Shown here one piece after another: positions 24,431-35,139 of a stretch of 48,652 nt of DNA. The position numbers were made by a program, and so were the translations under genes. The first letter of the stretch is position 1. Every line of letters starts with the position of its first letter. The stretch is from a virus. The DNA is taken from positions 1 through 48,652 of IMG/VR virus record IMGVR_UViG_3300021961_000151. One strand, given 5' to 3'. Under the pieces are notes generated by a model, which did not search any database, had not been told where the DNA came from, and worked only from the letters and a program-made list of their open reading frames with translations.

Positions 24431-24651
24431 TATAGTTTCTCTATTAGTTTATCCAACTTAGCGTGCAAATTCAAAAGACTATGTTCTAAATTTGATACTC
24501 TATGTTGTAATTCTTGTTGTTCCTCTTTTGCTAGTTGTCTAGCTACTTTTCTTTCTCTGGCCAATTGCGCTTCTCTTTTATTTATATTAAGAACCGCGCC
24601 TGACCTACGGTCCTTAACTAAGTTCGCTTCTCCTTCTATAGGTACAAACAT
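24430..24651 (-). CDS. 73-aa coiled-coil protein, conserved next to DUF4815 gene
   Basis: N-terminal 25 residues read MFVPIEGEANLVKDRRSGAV, a short conserved segment of small marine T4-like phage proteins. Residues 25-73 form a Lys/Glu/Leu helix with heptads (HRVSNLEHSLLNLHAKLDKL), likely a coiled coil. The start overlaps the stop of the DUF4815 gene as TAATG, so translation is coupled. Function unknown; assembly factor or connector for the giant neighbours is a guess. Confidence 0.8.
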   Translation of the reverse strand: MFVPIEGEANLVKDRRSGAVLNINKREAQLARERKVARQLAKEEQQELQHRVSNLEHSLLNLHAKLDKLIEKL

Positions 24652-27600
24652 TAATCTACTAATGCGATTGCTCTTAAATCTCTTATCTTAGGCACTCTAG
24701 CACTAGATGTAGATCTCATTACAATCTTTAATTGGAATTGTGTAAATGGATTTAATGAACCACCAGCACCTCCAATCACATATTCATATTCTCTAAATAT
24801 TCTAGGATTATCATCAGCAGGAATAGTAGATTCTGCATCTTTCAATACCCAACTCTGATTACTTAAATTGACTCCTTCTTCTGCTGTTCTATAATACAAT
24901 TGGAAATCAGCTTGTGGAGGTCTATGCGCACCAATCAATACTTTAATACCTACTGCATCTTCTGCTAGTACCACTGGTATGGTAATATGTTTTGCTAATG
25001 CAGAACCACCAGTTGGATTAGTTTCATTTACGAAATCAATAGGTATATTAAATCCTGATGAAGATGCTGAATCTTGTTTATCAATAATGTTCTCTGTTAA
25101 TTGTAAAGTCATTCTATCAAGATCTAGTAAAGGTGATACGTTAGTATCTTTAGTAGCTAGATCAATTTTAAAAGTAGCTGACTTTAATGGTGTAATAGCT
25201 GGCATGGTACCTGCGTCACCTTCATCAGTTGGATTAGCAATTAACAAAGGTTGTAAGAAAGTATTATTTCTTCTATTACTCATAGGTAACCATCCGGTAG
25301 TAGATGGAATAGCTTGATATCTAGTTTCTGTACCTGCTAAAGATGTTCCAGTAATAAATCTACCGAAAGTATTTAAACTTGTTTGTGGTGGAACTATTCT
25401 TGCTATGTTAGGGAACATTTGTGTATATTGAATATTCTTAGATATCTTAACAGCTGAACCTCCAACGCTAGCAGATGAAGTAGCATCTGAATCAGCTGCA
25501 AAGCTAAACGATACACCATCTACTGCTGTAATAGTTCTAGATCCCATAATAGAAGAACCTAATATGTTAGCATATCTAGTAGCTGAATCTAATCCATAAA
25601 CATCTACTGTATCATTAACATCAAAGCCATGTCTAGGAGCTGATACTACAATAGTATCTCCACCTGAGTCTGTTAACAATGGATTGCTACGTAAAGTATC
25701 TAATGGAAGCTCTCTATTAGAAGCTACCACATAACCACCAGCTGTATCAAATTGTGCTTTGAATAATCGATAAGTTAAATCTTGTTTCTGTGAAGGTTCC
25801 CAAGTAGATCCATTCTGTGATTTAAACAATGAACCTAAAGTAGGTTGTTCTGTAACTCTTTTCTCTGTAGAACCTAATACAAATTTTTCCATCTCACCTA
25901 CATATACTTTGTAGTTGATAGAGTCTGCTAATAACACAATAGCGTAATCTGTACCGCCACTTAAATATACAGGCTCATCAAAAGTAAAGTCTGTACCATT
26001 AGCTAACATATTATCAATAGTTTCTACATAGTTAGATAATCCAGTAGCTGGATTGATTTGTGAAGTGACTGCTGAAGCATTCTTATTAACAAATGCTCTT
26101 ACTATTTGTGATGAAGGCACTCCATTGACTACTGGTCTAATTTCTAATCGAACAGGGAAAGTTGAGTCTTTTGTTTTAAAGTAAACTCTAACTTTAGTTA
26201 AGAAGGCACCATTCTCTTCTGATACAGTAAAGGTTTGTGCTAGTGGATCCCAAGGTTCTACTCGTGTAGTAGTACTGGTTTGTGTATCTACAGTTAACAT
26301 AACGTTTCTAGTAGTTACAAAATTCTCTTGTAATGTCTCTAATACTCCACGTGAAGTAAAGTTTACTCTAGCGATAGAAGTAGCTTCTTCATCGTCATCT
26401 ACTGTAACATCTAATAATTTAAATTCTAATGTACCAGTAGCAAATTTTAAAGTATCACCACTAGGTATAAAGAATGAACCTGCTAAATAACCATTAGCAT
26501 CTGTTGTGATGACACTAGGTGTTTGTGGATGCTGTGTAGCATCTTTAAATTGTGTACCTGGATCTTGATAAACAGAAGTATCATCTGAAGCAAATTGGAA
26601 TGTTTCTGATCGTATCCAATCTGCAACACTGACTCCATCAAAGAAAGCAAAGTGTTTAGTATTAGGTTTAAGATTATAAGCTCTAAAGTATACTTTCTTA
26701 GATCTCATCCAAGGTATAACAGTTACAAACAATACAGTATCTGGAGCTATTCTAGTAGTTACATTTCGTATACCTGATACTGTTAAAGTAGAAGTAGTAG
26801 TAGTTTCTGTTACATTAACAAACTGTTGACTACCACCTGCTCTTGGACGACCTACACCTGGACGATCATCGCCTGTATCAAAGTCATTACCTCTACCACC
26901 AAATGCTTCTGATTCGAAGCTAGATGTATTAGAAGTAGAACCTAAAGCTTGACCATCTTCTAATTGATTAAGATCAATACCAGACCAACTAAATTGCCAC
27001 TCATTAAAGAGTTGTTGTTGATCTACAGCTGACTCTGGATCAAGAATAGTACCACCATCTGTAATAGCAGGATCTGCATATTCGATGTCTTTCCAGTCAT
27101 CAGATTGTGGAGATAGTTCCATGATACCTAAAGCGGTTACTACTTGGAACGGGTTAATGTTTTCTGAACCTGATGCTACGTCTTGTGATTGCCATTTAGT
27201 CTCTGTGTAATCTAACATCAGAGTATTACCTTTCTTAGTAATATTAGATGAATTACTTGCGTCGTAAGCTAATCCAACAGCTTGTGTATTATGTCTAGGT
27301 CTTAATTCTTTTAATACTGGATCAACAGCTGCTCTGTATTCTGATCCTAAGTATCTGCCTGACATATCAAAGTTAGCAAAGTTATCTACTAAGAAACCTG
27401 CTTTGGTTCTATTATTACCTGCTGAGTCTAATACTAATATGTTCTTAGTATCTAGCTCTAATAGGGATAAAACGGCCATATCACGGACTTTATCAATCTT
27501 TTCATCTAGTCGTGTGATATCAGCCATAGTATAACGTCTAGCGTCTATTCTATTAAGTTTAGCATCTAATTTGTTAAGTGTATTAGGACCTAATGATATT

Positions 27601-29885
27601 TGATATAAGTCTAATGCATTAGATGGTACAGATGGATAAGAAGGATTAGCAGATGGTTCACCCAATAGTAATTCAATATATCCTCTTTCATTTAATACCA
27701 ATCTATCATTTCTACCTAGGTAGTAATTAACATCAGAAGTAATAACATCTGTATTTCTAGGTAAATTAATCACTTGTCCGTTAGTACCAGTAAAGGCTTC
27801 GCCTGATGAATCAACAGTAGGTCTAAAGTCTATTACGTTTCTAAGGTTAACTAATATACCATTATCTAATCTATGACTAGGTATATCACCGTAATCTACG
27901 ACACCAGTATATGAATTAACTGCAAAGAAGTCACCAGAGGTACCATGTGTAAAATATCTAAATTGACAATAGATATTAGTACCAGGATTAGATAAGCCTG
28001 GCTTTAATATAAGTCTTGCATTACCATAGTAGTTATCTCGCTGACCATTGTCTATAGTAAATGAATTGGTTAAATCTTGACCACCGGAACTACCTTTCTT
28101 AATAGCTAATACATCGTACAAGTCTGCTTTAGCTAGATCTAAAATAAGTTGTCCGTCTACAGTTTCTAATGTTCTTGTAACTGTAGTAGTAGTTAATGTT
28201 TTTGCTTTGACTGTTGCATTAGCTTTATTAACATAAGCCAATACTTCAATATTAGATGATACAATAGAAGCATTAGTAATAGTAGCTGATTGTGTACCAG
28301 TACCAGTTACACTAGTAGGTACAAAGATGTTACCTGTATCAGTAGAACATACCCATAAAGTGGTATCTACGAAAGTCTCACCAGTAGCTGATAAAGTAAT
28401 AGTAGCTACACCAGAACCATTAGTAGTAGAAGTAAATCTTCTTTGTACTGTAAAAGTAGTATCAGATAATGATTGTGGTCTAGTTTTTGGTAAAGAGAAT
28501 AATAAGCTATTGTTTAATGTATCATAGAGAACAGTCTTACCACTTTCTTGTAATGTAGATACGTTATTAGTAGAACCTGAACCTATACTCTTAACATCTC
28601 TAAAGCTCTGTCCTGAGTACATATTGATATCAAATAGATAAGCTCTCCAATCAGCTCCATCTTCTTCTATGGCTCTTATTCTTGCAGAACCAATAGCAGT
28701 ACCAACTCCTTTAGGAGATGCATATAGTGTAGCGGAATCAAATTGTGCAATGTTAGGTAAGCCATCAGCTGAATCTATGTATACATAGTTACCAAAAGTA
28801 GCAGCTATAGCTTGGTTATTAGTAATTTCAGTACTAACAGGTTTAGGTAAAGCTACTCGAGTAGTTTTTCTTACATTAGCTCGATAACCATTGACATAAG
28901 CTAAACCTGGTGATACTCTTAATATAAAATCATCTGAGTCAGTATCTTCAATGGTAGCTGAGAATGGATTAACAATGTAGTTACCTGATTCTTCAAAGGT
29001 TCTTTGTGCTAATACTTCAGTAATCTTATTATAATCTTCTGTACCGGTTTGTTGTTTAGTAATAGCATTATCTGTAATCTCACAATAGAATACAAACATC
29101 TCATCTGAATCTACATCATCTTGTGTAGTTAGAGTTAAACGTATACGGTATCTATCAGCGCCAGGAGCAGATAAGTTAGGTGTGACACCACTATTATCAT
29201 AGAGTGCACTGTTATCTGAAGCGGTAACTATATCTTGTGTAACTAAAAAGCCTATGTTTTGATTAGCAACGTCTCTAGAATATTTAGATAATAGAATACT
29301 TTGACCTTCTACAAATACAAATCTACCCAATACAAAGAAGTCTCCTGCTTGGCAAGATAATTGTGTACCTCTACCTATAGCTGGATTAGCTACAGTATTA
29401 GTAGTTTGAACTTTTAAAGTAGTACCACCTGAAGTAATTAATTCACTCGGAGTCATTCTAACTGAGGTAGAACCTGAAGTACCTGATGAAGTATCAGTAT
29501 AGGCTACGTATATAGTAGCTGGATCAGAACCTGATGCTGCAACTACTTGTAATACTCTAGCTTTAACACCAGAGGTAGCACCAGTAAACTCTAATCCTAT
29601 TAGAGCAGAAGTATCAGCTGGTAATGTATAAGGTGAAGCAGTATTAAGTTTAATAAACTCATAGTTTCTATTAAGTGTTGGTCCACCTGGATTAACTACC
29701 GCACCATCTTTAAATATGTTTCTACCAAAACGAGATATCTCTGATTGTATAATGGTTTGTAATTGAGTTAATTCTCTAGCTTGAAGAGCTCTTCCATTAT
29801 TAAACAATATTCGATAGTAGTTATCACTATCGGCATAGTCATCTCTGTAAGTTGATGAAAACACATTTGAATTAAACGTTGCCAT
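24651..29885 (-). CDS. 1744-aa DUF4815 virion structural protein
   Basis: Very large baseplate or fibre-network protein of marine T4-like phages. The N-terminal 110 residues carry the DUF4815 signature: YYRILFNNGRALQARELTQLQ, then FGRNIFKDGAVVNPGG. The middle has a VDYGDIPSHRLDNG..LRNVIDFRP-type segment and a Gly-rich stretch near 960-1010. The C-terminal third contains WDPLAQTFTVSEENGAFLTK, found in the same family. AGGAT lies 5 nt before the ATG. It follows gp8, where T4 has gp9-gp11, so a peripheral wedge or fibre-anchoring role is likely. Confidence 0.85.
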   Translation of the reverse strand: MATFNSNVFSSTYRDDYADSDNYYRILFNNGRALQARELTQLQTIIQSEISRFGRNIFKDGAVVNPGGPTLNRNYEFIKLNTASPYTLPADTSALIGLEFTGATSGVKARVLQVVAASGSDPATIYVAYTDTSSGTSGSTSVRMTPSELITSGGTTLKVQTTNTVANPAIGRGTQLSCQAGDFFVLGRFVFVEGQSILLSKYSRDVANQNIGFLVTQDIVTASDNSALYDNSGVTPNLSAPGADRYRIRLTLTTQDDVDSDEMFVFYCEITDNAITKQQTGTEDYNKITEVLAQRTFEESGNYIVNPFSATIEDTDSDDFILRVSPGLAYVNGYRANVRKTTRVALPKPVSTEITNNQAIAATFGNYVYIDSADGLPNIAQFDSATLYASPKGVGTAIGSARIRAIEEDGADWRAYLFDINMYSGQSFRDVKSIGSGSTNNVSTLQESGKTVLYDTLNNSLLFSLPKTRPQSLSDTTFTVQRRFTSTTNGSGVATITLSATGETFVDTTLWVCSTDTGNIFVPTSVTGTGTQSATITNASIVSSNIEVLAYVNKANATVKAKTLTTTTVTRTLETVDGQLILDLAKADLYDVLAIKKGSSGGQDLTNSFTIDNGQRDNYYGNARLILKPGLSNPGTNIYCQFRYFTHGTSGDFFAVNSYTGVVDYGDIPSHRLDNGILVNLRNVIDFRPTVDSSGEAFTGTNGQVINLPRNTDVITSDVNYYLGRNDRLVLNERGYIELLLGEPSANPSYPSVPSNALDLYQISLGPNTLNKLDAKLNRIDARRYTMADITRLDEKIDKVRDMAVLSLLELDTKNILVLDSAGNNRTKAGFLVDNFANFDMSGRYLGSEYRAAVDPVLKELRPRHNTQAVGLAYDASNSSNITKKGNTLMLDYTETKWQSQDVASGSENINPFQVVTALGIMELSPQSDDWKDIEYADPAITDGGTILDPESAVDQQQLFNEWQFSWSGIDLNQLEDGQALGSTSNTSSFESEAFGGRGNDFDTGDDRPGVGRPRAGGSQQFVNVTETTTTSTLTVSGIRNVTTRIAPDTVLFVTVIPWMRSKKVYFRAYNLKPNTKHFAFFDGVSVADWIRSETFQFASDDTSVYQDPGTQFKDATQHPQTPSVITTDANGYLAGSFFIPSGDTLKFATGTLEFKLLDVTVDDDEEATSIARVNFTSRGVLETLQENFVTTRNVMLTVDTQTSTTTRVEPWDPLAQTFTVSEENGAFLTKVRVYFKTKDSTFPVRLEIRPVVNGVPSSQIVRAFVNKNASAVTSQINPATGLSNYVETIDNMLANGTDFTFDEPVYLSGGTDYAIVLLADSINYKVYVGEMEKFVLGSTEKRVTEQPTLGSLFKSQNGSTWEPSQKQDLTYRLFKAQFDTAGGYVVASNRELPLDTLRSNPLLTDSGGDTIVVSAPRHGFDVNDTVDVYGLDSATRYANILGSSIMGSRTITAVDGVSFSFAADSDATSSASVGGSAVKISKNIQYTQMFPNIARIVPPQTSLNTFGRFITGTSLAGTETRYQAIPSTTGWLPMSNRRNNTFLQPLLIANPTDEGDAGTMPAITPLKSATFKIDLATKDTNVSPLLDLDRMTLQLTENIIDKQDSASSSGFNIPIDFVNETNPTGGSALAKHITIPVVLAEDAVGIKVLIGAHRPPQADFQLYYRTAEEGVNLSNQSWVLKDAESTIPADDNPRIFREYEYVIGGAGGSLNPFTQFQLKIVMRSTSSARVPKIRDLRAIALVD

Positions 29886-29893
29886 AATTTATC

Positions 29894-31243
29894 CTATAAC
29901 TGTATTACTATTTTAATATCTTCAGTTTGATCAGTAGCTCTTACAATAGCTGCTCTATTATCTAAATAAAGTAATTCACCTGAAATTTGTTCTACGTCGC
30001 CTGCGGAGTCTGTTACCACAGTACCTGTTCCACCAGCTGGATCTGTTGTTAAAGCTTCAGCTGCTGTAAATGTTCCAAACCCAGTAGTTTCATTTTGATG
30101 ATAGTAAATATAATCTGAATCTACTTCGTTAATAATACCTCTAGCTGTAGAAGTACCACCAATGACTACTGCGTCATCTACGAAACCTGAGCCACCTGTA
30201 AATTTTAATTTTCTTAATGCCATACCTGAAGCGGCAGTAAATAAACCATCAGAGTCACCAATCAATGGGTTTCTTAATAACATCACTTGTCTAAAGTCGT
30301 TATCTAATATAAAGGAACCACCTTCTGCGCCATCTGGTTTAGTATTAAACATAATAGCACCAGATCTAAGATCATCTCTTGGATCCCATCCTAAACCTAA
30401 TTTAGGACCAATAACAGCTCTTGCTGCTGCGCCGGAACCCCCACCACCTGTAATAGCTACTTTAGCTCTAGAGTAATTAGTACCTAGTGAAGCTGAGTCA
30501 TCGTCCATTACAATAGAGGTAAGTTGACCACCTGATCTACCACCTACTGAAGCTCCTGCTCCTGAACCATCACCTGTAATAGTAATAGTTGGATCAGAAG
30601 TATAACCAGAACCTGCATTAGTAATAACAATATTTAAAATCTGCCCTTTCTGTGCTGTGGCAGCATTATGAATAGTTTGTTGTTCTACATCAGCTGCAGG
30701 TGAAGCAGAATCTATATCTGCTGAATCGATATATTTTACTGGCATAAAGTTACCAGCTAGAAACTTAGATGCATTTAATGCACCGATAGAATATAAAAAC
30801 TTCCAAGTATAGTTATCTGCAGTAGTAAATGCTTTTTCTAAAGTACCAGTAGGTTTAACTGTAGATACGTTAGAAGCACCAGTAGTAGCATTCTTAGGTT
30901 GTTGTAAACATACATACACTTGGTTCTCATCTGTTAATACATAATACTCATTACTATGAGCTACTGCATTATCATCAAATGGATAATAGATAGCACCACT
31001 AGTCCAGTTATTTCTTGGAATAGTAAATGTATAGTCAGTAATTTGTTTTACTGATTGTAAACTTAATAAAGCGTTTCTAATATCTCTTTCAGAGTTCACA
31101 GGAGTAGTTGGTGTATCAGATGAATCCCAGTCATCGCACTTGCCTATACCTGCATAGTAAGTATTGGTAGCTGAGTCAGCAATATCATTTAATACTTCTG
31201 TAACTAGAAACTTTTTAAATGCATTTGTAATAGTTGATGCCAT
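29894..31243 (-). CDS. 8: baseplate wedge protein gp8
   Basis: Baseplate wedge component. The 449 aa (T4: 334) begin with FKKFLVTEVLNDIADSATNTYYAGIGKCDDWDS, matching the 'xTYxxIGRxxxW' opening of gp8 in T4-like phages, followed by IPRNNWTSGAIYYPFDD and NYTWKFLYSIG. An insert (about 195-285) carries Gly-rich beta repeats (GSGYTSDPTITITG) similar to a segment in the 590-aa amidase protein. AGGA lies 7 nt before the ATG. It sits between the small fibre and the DUF4815 gene. Confidence 0.85.
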   Translation of the reverse strand: MASTITNAFKKFLVTEVLNDIADSATNTYYAGIGKCDDWDSSDTPTTPVNSERDIRNALLSLQSVKQITDYTFTIPRNNWTSGAIYYPFDDNAVAHSNEYYVLTDENQVYVCLQQPKNATTGASNVSTVKPTGTLEKAFTTADNYTWKFLYSIGALNASKFLAGNFMPVKYIDSADIDSASPAADVEQQTIHNAATAQKGQILNIVITNAGSGYTSDPTITITGDGSGAGASVGGRSGGQLTSIVMDDDSASLGTNYSRAKVAITGGGGSGAAARAVIGPKLGLGWDPRDDLRSGAIMFNTKPDGAEGGSFILDNDFRQVMLLRNPLIGDSDGLFTAASGMALRKLKFTGGSGFVDDAVVIGGTSTARGIINEVDSDYIYYHQNETTGFGTFTAAEALTTDPAGGTGTVVTDSAGDVEQISGELLYLDNRAAIVRATDQTEDIKIVIQL

Positions 31244-31255
31244 AATTGTGTCCTA

Positions 31256-32266
31256 TTATATAATGTGAACTCCTAAATCACTATCTTGGTTACCTGTTAA
31301 AACCCAATAACTACCTGTCCAGGTGGTTGTAGTAGATGCCCATTGATCTAATGTAAATGAAGTATAGGCCCCTTTGGGTGTTTTAAACGATACAGGAGTT
31401 ACAGTTGCTAAACCTGTATTGATGTTTATAAAATGTTTTAATTCTCCTGCTAAGCTACCGTTATTCAATGCTATATCTATACCAGTAGATCTATTAGCAA
31501 TGTAAGTACCAGCAGCTGTTGTATTAGTAATAGTATTAGAAGCTGCAGTATAAGTAGTAGCTTCAAAAGCTGGTTTAGAAATACTTACTGCGCCAGAAGC
31601 TTTAGGTTGTATATTAAGACCTATGTTAGTATCATCGCCAGTGGCTGTAATACTAGGTTTATTACCAGTAGCTGCATTAGCTATAGTTATTTCATTAACA
31701 GCAGATGCAGTAGCAGTTATTTTTATAAGTTCAGCACCGTTAGTATCATCAATAGAAGTGACTATATTAGGCGCAGTTAAAATTGGATTAGTTAAAGTCT
31801 TATTAGTAAGTGTTTGGCTATGTGCCTGAAATACAAATGTATCGGCACTAGTTAATAATGGTAAAGTTACTGTTCTATCAGCTGCCAACTCACTCACTGC
31901 AAATACATACTGATGATTAGCAGAGGTATCATTAATCTGTGGAGTAGTTAATACTGGACTAGTTAAAGTCTTATTAGTTAAAGTATCAGTAGTTGCTTTA
32001 CCTACTAGTGTATCACTAGCATTAGGTAACAGTATAGTTCTGTTATCTGTTAGTGATGTGGTCTTTAAAGTATTACGTAGACCACCATCTAAAAAGACTA
32101 TAGCTGAATCTTGAAATTCAAGAGAAGTAGATAGGAAATCTGAATCTATTCCTAAATAGTTATAAAGCTCACCGAAGTTGTCATTAATTTTATCGGCAGC
32201 TAGTCTAAGGGTATCGCCTGTTCCGTCGTTCCCTGTAGTACCTTTATTAATTACTTGTCTTGTCAT
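31256..32266 (-). CDS. 336-aa short tail-fibre protein
   Basis: The N-terminus VINKGTTGNDGTGDTLRLAADKINDNFGELY is the fibre motif (G-T-x-x-N-D-G-T-G-D-x-L-R) widespread in T4-like baseplate and fibre proteins. Then come copies of TDTLTNKTLTSPVLTTP and SQTLTNKTLTNPILTAP, a fibre shaft repeat, and a beta-rich C-terminal domain ending WTGSYWVLTGNQDSD. Exact late promoter 24 nt upstream with GAG at good distance. It lies between the gp7-position protein and gp8, an unusual place for a fibre and perhaps the equivalent of T4 gp10. Confidence 0.82.
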   Translation of the reverse strand: MTRQVINKGTTGNDGTGDTLRLAADKINDNFGELYNYLGIDSDFLSTSLEFQDSAIVFLDGGLRNTLKTTSLTDNRTILLPNASDTLVGKATTDTLTNKTLTSPVLTTPQINDTSANHQYVFAVSELAADRTVTLPLLTSADTFVFQAHSQTLTNKTLTNPILTAPNIVTSIDDTNGAELIKITATASAVNEITIANAATGNKPSITATGDDTNIGLNIQPKASGAVSISKPAFEATTYTAASNTITNTTAAGTYIANRSTGIDIALNNGSLAGELKHFININTGLATVTPVSFKTPKGAYTSFTLDQWASTTTTWTGSYWVLTGNQDSDLGVHII

Positions 32267-32290
32267 AGTCTTCTCAGTGCTTTTACTATT

Positions 32291-32298
32291 TATTTATA
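32291..32298 (-). promoter_or_regulatory. T4-type late promoter for the 336-aa fibre and downstream genes
   Basis: Exact TATAAATA on the minus strand followed by AATAG. Predicted start near 32285 gives a leader of about 19 nt with a GAGAAG SD. The gap 32267-32302 is otherwise empty. Confidence 0.75.
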
Positions 32299-32302
32299 TT
32301 GA

Positions 32303-33316
32303 TTACTCAGCTGAATCATCTCTTAAGATTATTTGTTGTACATATCCATCTGAATCAGAATCCCACCAATATCTTTGTACCTGATCCATAGTCTCAATAG
32401 TGTTTGTAAAGTCTATACCACTTGAATCTGCATCGTGATCTTCATCAAACTGAGGTGAAGTTCTTTGAATCAATTCAATGATAGAACCGTATTGTGTAGC
32501 TAGTTCACCAGTAGTTGCAATACCATCGTAAGCAGCTACTTCTTGACGTAAAGGTTCTAATGGTACTTGTACTCTGTATATGGTACCATCTTCTGCATAA
32601 CGTAAAGTACCTGTCATCTCAGTTTCAGTGTAAGTACTAAAGGTACCTACGCCTTCTACAGCTATTGGAGGTAGTGCTTCTTCTATAATGTTTGGCATGT
32701 TGTCGTAGTCTAAATCAATAGAACTTACTATTTGTACTTCAGCGCCTAAGTAAAAGCCTGCTGGATGTACGAACAACTTATATAGATCTCTCCAGTCACT
32801 ACTACTAAAACCTATCTTAATAAGAATAGCATATGTTTGATATAACTTATCGTTTTGTAAATACCTTTGTGATGAAGGACCAATTAATGAATCTTCTGTG
32901 TTTAGTTTGAAGATATATTGTTTGGGATATATGATATCAGGGTCGGTATTATAAAACATTCTAAAGAACTGTTGTATAGAATATCGAGTACCTTTTGATT
33001 TATACAGTATATGTGCAAACTGTGCGGCTGATCTCTTATCAGGAAAGCCTTCAAAATAAGATTGACCTAGTAATTGTTCATCTTCAATAAAAGATAATAG
33101 ATCATTATCAGTAGATACTATATCTTTAGCTTCTAGTAAGTGTGGAAGTATTTCGGCTGGAGACTGCTCATTGTTTTCCATCCAATCGAAATACTTCTTT
33201 AATAAAGTAACTAGTTGTGGATAGTCTTCTAAAAAGTATTCAGGTATAGTAGATTCTACCTGACTAGTAGGTAGTAGAAAGTTGCGTCTTTTCTTATCTA
33301 CTAATCCTCGATGCAT
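32303..33316 (-). CDS. baseplate wedge-region protein in the gp7 position
   Basis: 337 aa: IPEYFLEDYPQLVTLLKKYFDWMEN and FAHILYKSKGTRYSIQQFFRMFYN are conserved in a marine T4-like virion protein found just after gp6. T4 gp7 is 1032 aa, so this would be a very short counterpart or a different wedge protein; I do not assign gp7 firmly. The ATG overlaps the gp6 stop as TAATG with no SD, which suggests coupled translation. The C-terminus is acidic and ends QIILRDDSAE. Confidence 0.75.
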   Translation of the reverse strand: MHRGLVDKKRRNFLLPTSQVESTIPEYFLEDYPQLVTLLKKYFDWMENNEQSPAEILPHLLEAKDIVSTDNDLLSFIEDEQLLGQSYFEGFPDKRSAAQFAHILYKSKGTRYSIQQFFRMFYNTDPDIIYPKQYIFKLNTEDSLIGPSSQRYLQNDKLYQTYAILIKIGFSSSDWRDLYKLFVHPAGFYLGAEVQIVSSIDLDYDNMPNIIEEALPPIAVEGVGTFSTYTETEMTGTLRYAEDGTIYRVQVPLEPLRQEVAAYDGIATTGELATQYGSIIELIQRTSPQFDEDHDADSSGIDFTNTIETMDQVQRYWWDSDSDGYVQQIILRDDSAE

Positions 33317-35139
33317 TAGTTAGTAGCCGTAGTAGGTACAGATCTAACAACTGTACGTGTATTATCGAATAATAGAACATCGTTACGTGTAGGTTCTATC
33401 GCACTTTGGTTAGCTGGTGTCACTACTAGTTTGATATAGCTATCACCTGAAGTAATGGAGTCAGGATTGAATCCTACTATGTTAACTACGCCAGTAGCAG
33501 CTGTGTAACTACCTAGGTTATCTATAGCTATAGAATCATCTGCTGTACGAACTACTTGTAAAATAGTAGAACTTAATTTATTTTTAATGACGCAGATATC
33601 ACCTCTGTACACAAAAGTAGTAGAATTGATAATATAGTTTTCATCATCTGGTCTTGCAATAGGGCAAGGGAATCTTAAATTATAATCCCGTGTGGCTGTA
33701 AGAGTAGGTACAAATCTTTGATTCAATCGTATATCAGCTCTAGATGACAGTACTGATACATCAGTATCATCTACTAAACTTAATAGATTTGATCTTCTAA
33801 AAGCACGCTTAAATAAGCCTAAATTAGTTGAAAAGTACGTACTTACTACGGATCTTACGTTAGACTCAGTGGTGTTTTTAGATAGTGATGTTAGTTTATC
33901 ATTAAACCTAAAGAAGATATCACCTTCTACATAACTGTATATTGGATCTGCAAAGTCTACACCAAATGATACTACTGATAGATCATTAGCTAAATCACGT
34001 ATAGATTGTTTAGTAGCATCAATAATAGTTTGTGATACATCAGCATTAAATCTTATAGAATAAAAAGTAATACCAAATTGTGGTTCTAAATTATCTTCTC
34101 CACCCCATGCATTAATGTCTGCAATTAATTGTGAGAAGTTTCTAAGTACTAAAGCTTTATAGTCTTCTGCAGTCACCATTCTATTTTGTGTAGCATATTG
34201 AAACGGTGCATTCTTTCTTATTGATTCTATAGATTCTTTAGCTGAACCACTAGCTGATCTAGTTACAGTAGTTACTGATAAAGGATAAGCTACGCTATTA
34301 ACAGTGACAGTATTGCTAGCTGCAAAAGCAGTAGCTGTATTAGCATCTGCACCTGATGATACTAGATAATCAACTTCAATCTTATTACCGGCTGCAGGTA
34401 CTACTCCCAAAGCATTACCATCACCAAAGGTTAATTCATAATAACCATTAGGTGATTCTTTTAAAATATAAAGAGTAGAGCTTGCATTGATAGTAGTAGC
34501 ATCAATAATATCTGTATAAGTCTTATAAGAAGAAGATGAAGTAGTCTCATATACTTTTACTGTAGCTGTTCTAATATCCATATTCTTTTCAGGAATAACA
34601 TATACTACATTTTCTTCATAAGGTCCTACAATAAAGGTTTTAGTTTTTAAAGTACCTTCATAGATATTAATGTTCTCGGAACCAGCTGATGTTTTAAATA
34701 AGTAGTAACCAGAACCATCATCAATAGCTTCTAGATCATCTAGAGTTTGAAAGGTATACGTGGTTTCATCTACTGAAGCAGTAAAAGTAACACCTTCGTT
34801 TAATTGAATAGTAGCAGGTCTACCAGCAGCTCCTATAGTTAAAGCTAATTTAACTTGGCCGCGTGAAGTAGTTACTGAGTCAGGTATGTAACCTAAAGCT
34901 TCAGACAGTGCTACTACTGATGGTCTTAATTGAGCGGTACCTAGAAAAGACTCATTTAATGCAAAGTTTGCAATTAGACCATTGTAATGTGTATTGTAAG
35001 CCAATACATCTAAAATATTAGATAAGCCAGATGCTTCAAAATCATAATCAGTAAATTCATCTTGTGTTTGTAAATAAGTTTTTAGATTACTTTTAATAGT
35101 ATCGAAATCTAATTGGGTTGACCTTATAGTAGTGGCCAT
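33316..35139 (-). CDS. 6: baseplate wedge protein gp6
   Basis: Core wedge protein of the Baseplate_J type that dimerises to form the inner baseplate ring. The 607 aa (T4: 660) include STQLDFDTIKSNLKTYLQTQ and VLAYNTHYNGLIANFALNESFLGTAQLR near the N-terminus, then NRMVTAEDYKALVLRNF and EVDYLVSSG-type segments. All are typical of gp6 in T4-like phages. The gp25 stop overlaps the gp6 start (TAATG) and GAGG lies 8 nt upstream. The gp25-gp6 pair is a conserved contractile-tail module. Confidence 0.93.
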   Translation of the reverse strand: MATTIRSTQLDFDTIKSNLKTYLQTQDEFTDYDFEASGLSNILDVLAYNTHYNGLIANFALNESFLGTAQLRPSVVALSEALGYIPDSVTTSRGQVKLALTIGAAGRPATIQLNEGVTFTASVDETTYTFQTLDDLEAIDDGSGYYLFKTSAGSENINIYEGTLKTKTFIVGPYEENVVYVIPEKNMDIRTATVKVYETTSSSSYKTYTDIIDATTINASSTLYILKESPNGYYELTFGDGNALGVVPAAGNKIEVDYLVSSGADANTATAFAASNTVTVNSVAYPLSVTTVTRSASGSAKESIESIRKNAPFQYATQNRMVTAEDYKALVLRNFSQLIADINAWGGEDNLEPQFGITFYSIRFNADVSQTIIDATKQSIRDLANDLSVVSFGVDFADPIYSYVEGDIFFRFNDKLTSLSKNTTESNVRSVVSTYFSTNLGLFKRAFRRSNLLSLVDDTDVSVLSSRADIRLNQRFVPTLTATRDYNLRFPCPIARPDDENYIINSTTFVYRGDICVIKNKLSSTILQVVRTADDSIAIDNLGSYTAATGVVNIVGFNPDSITSGDSYIKLVVTPANQSAIEPTRNDVLLFDNTRTVVRSVPTTATN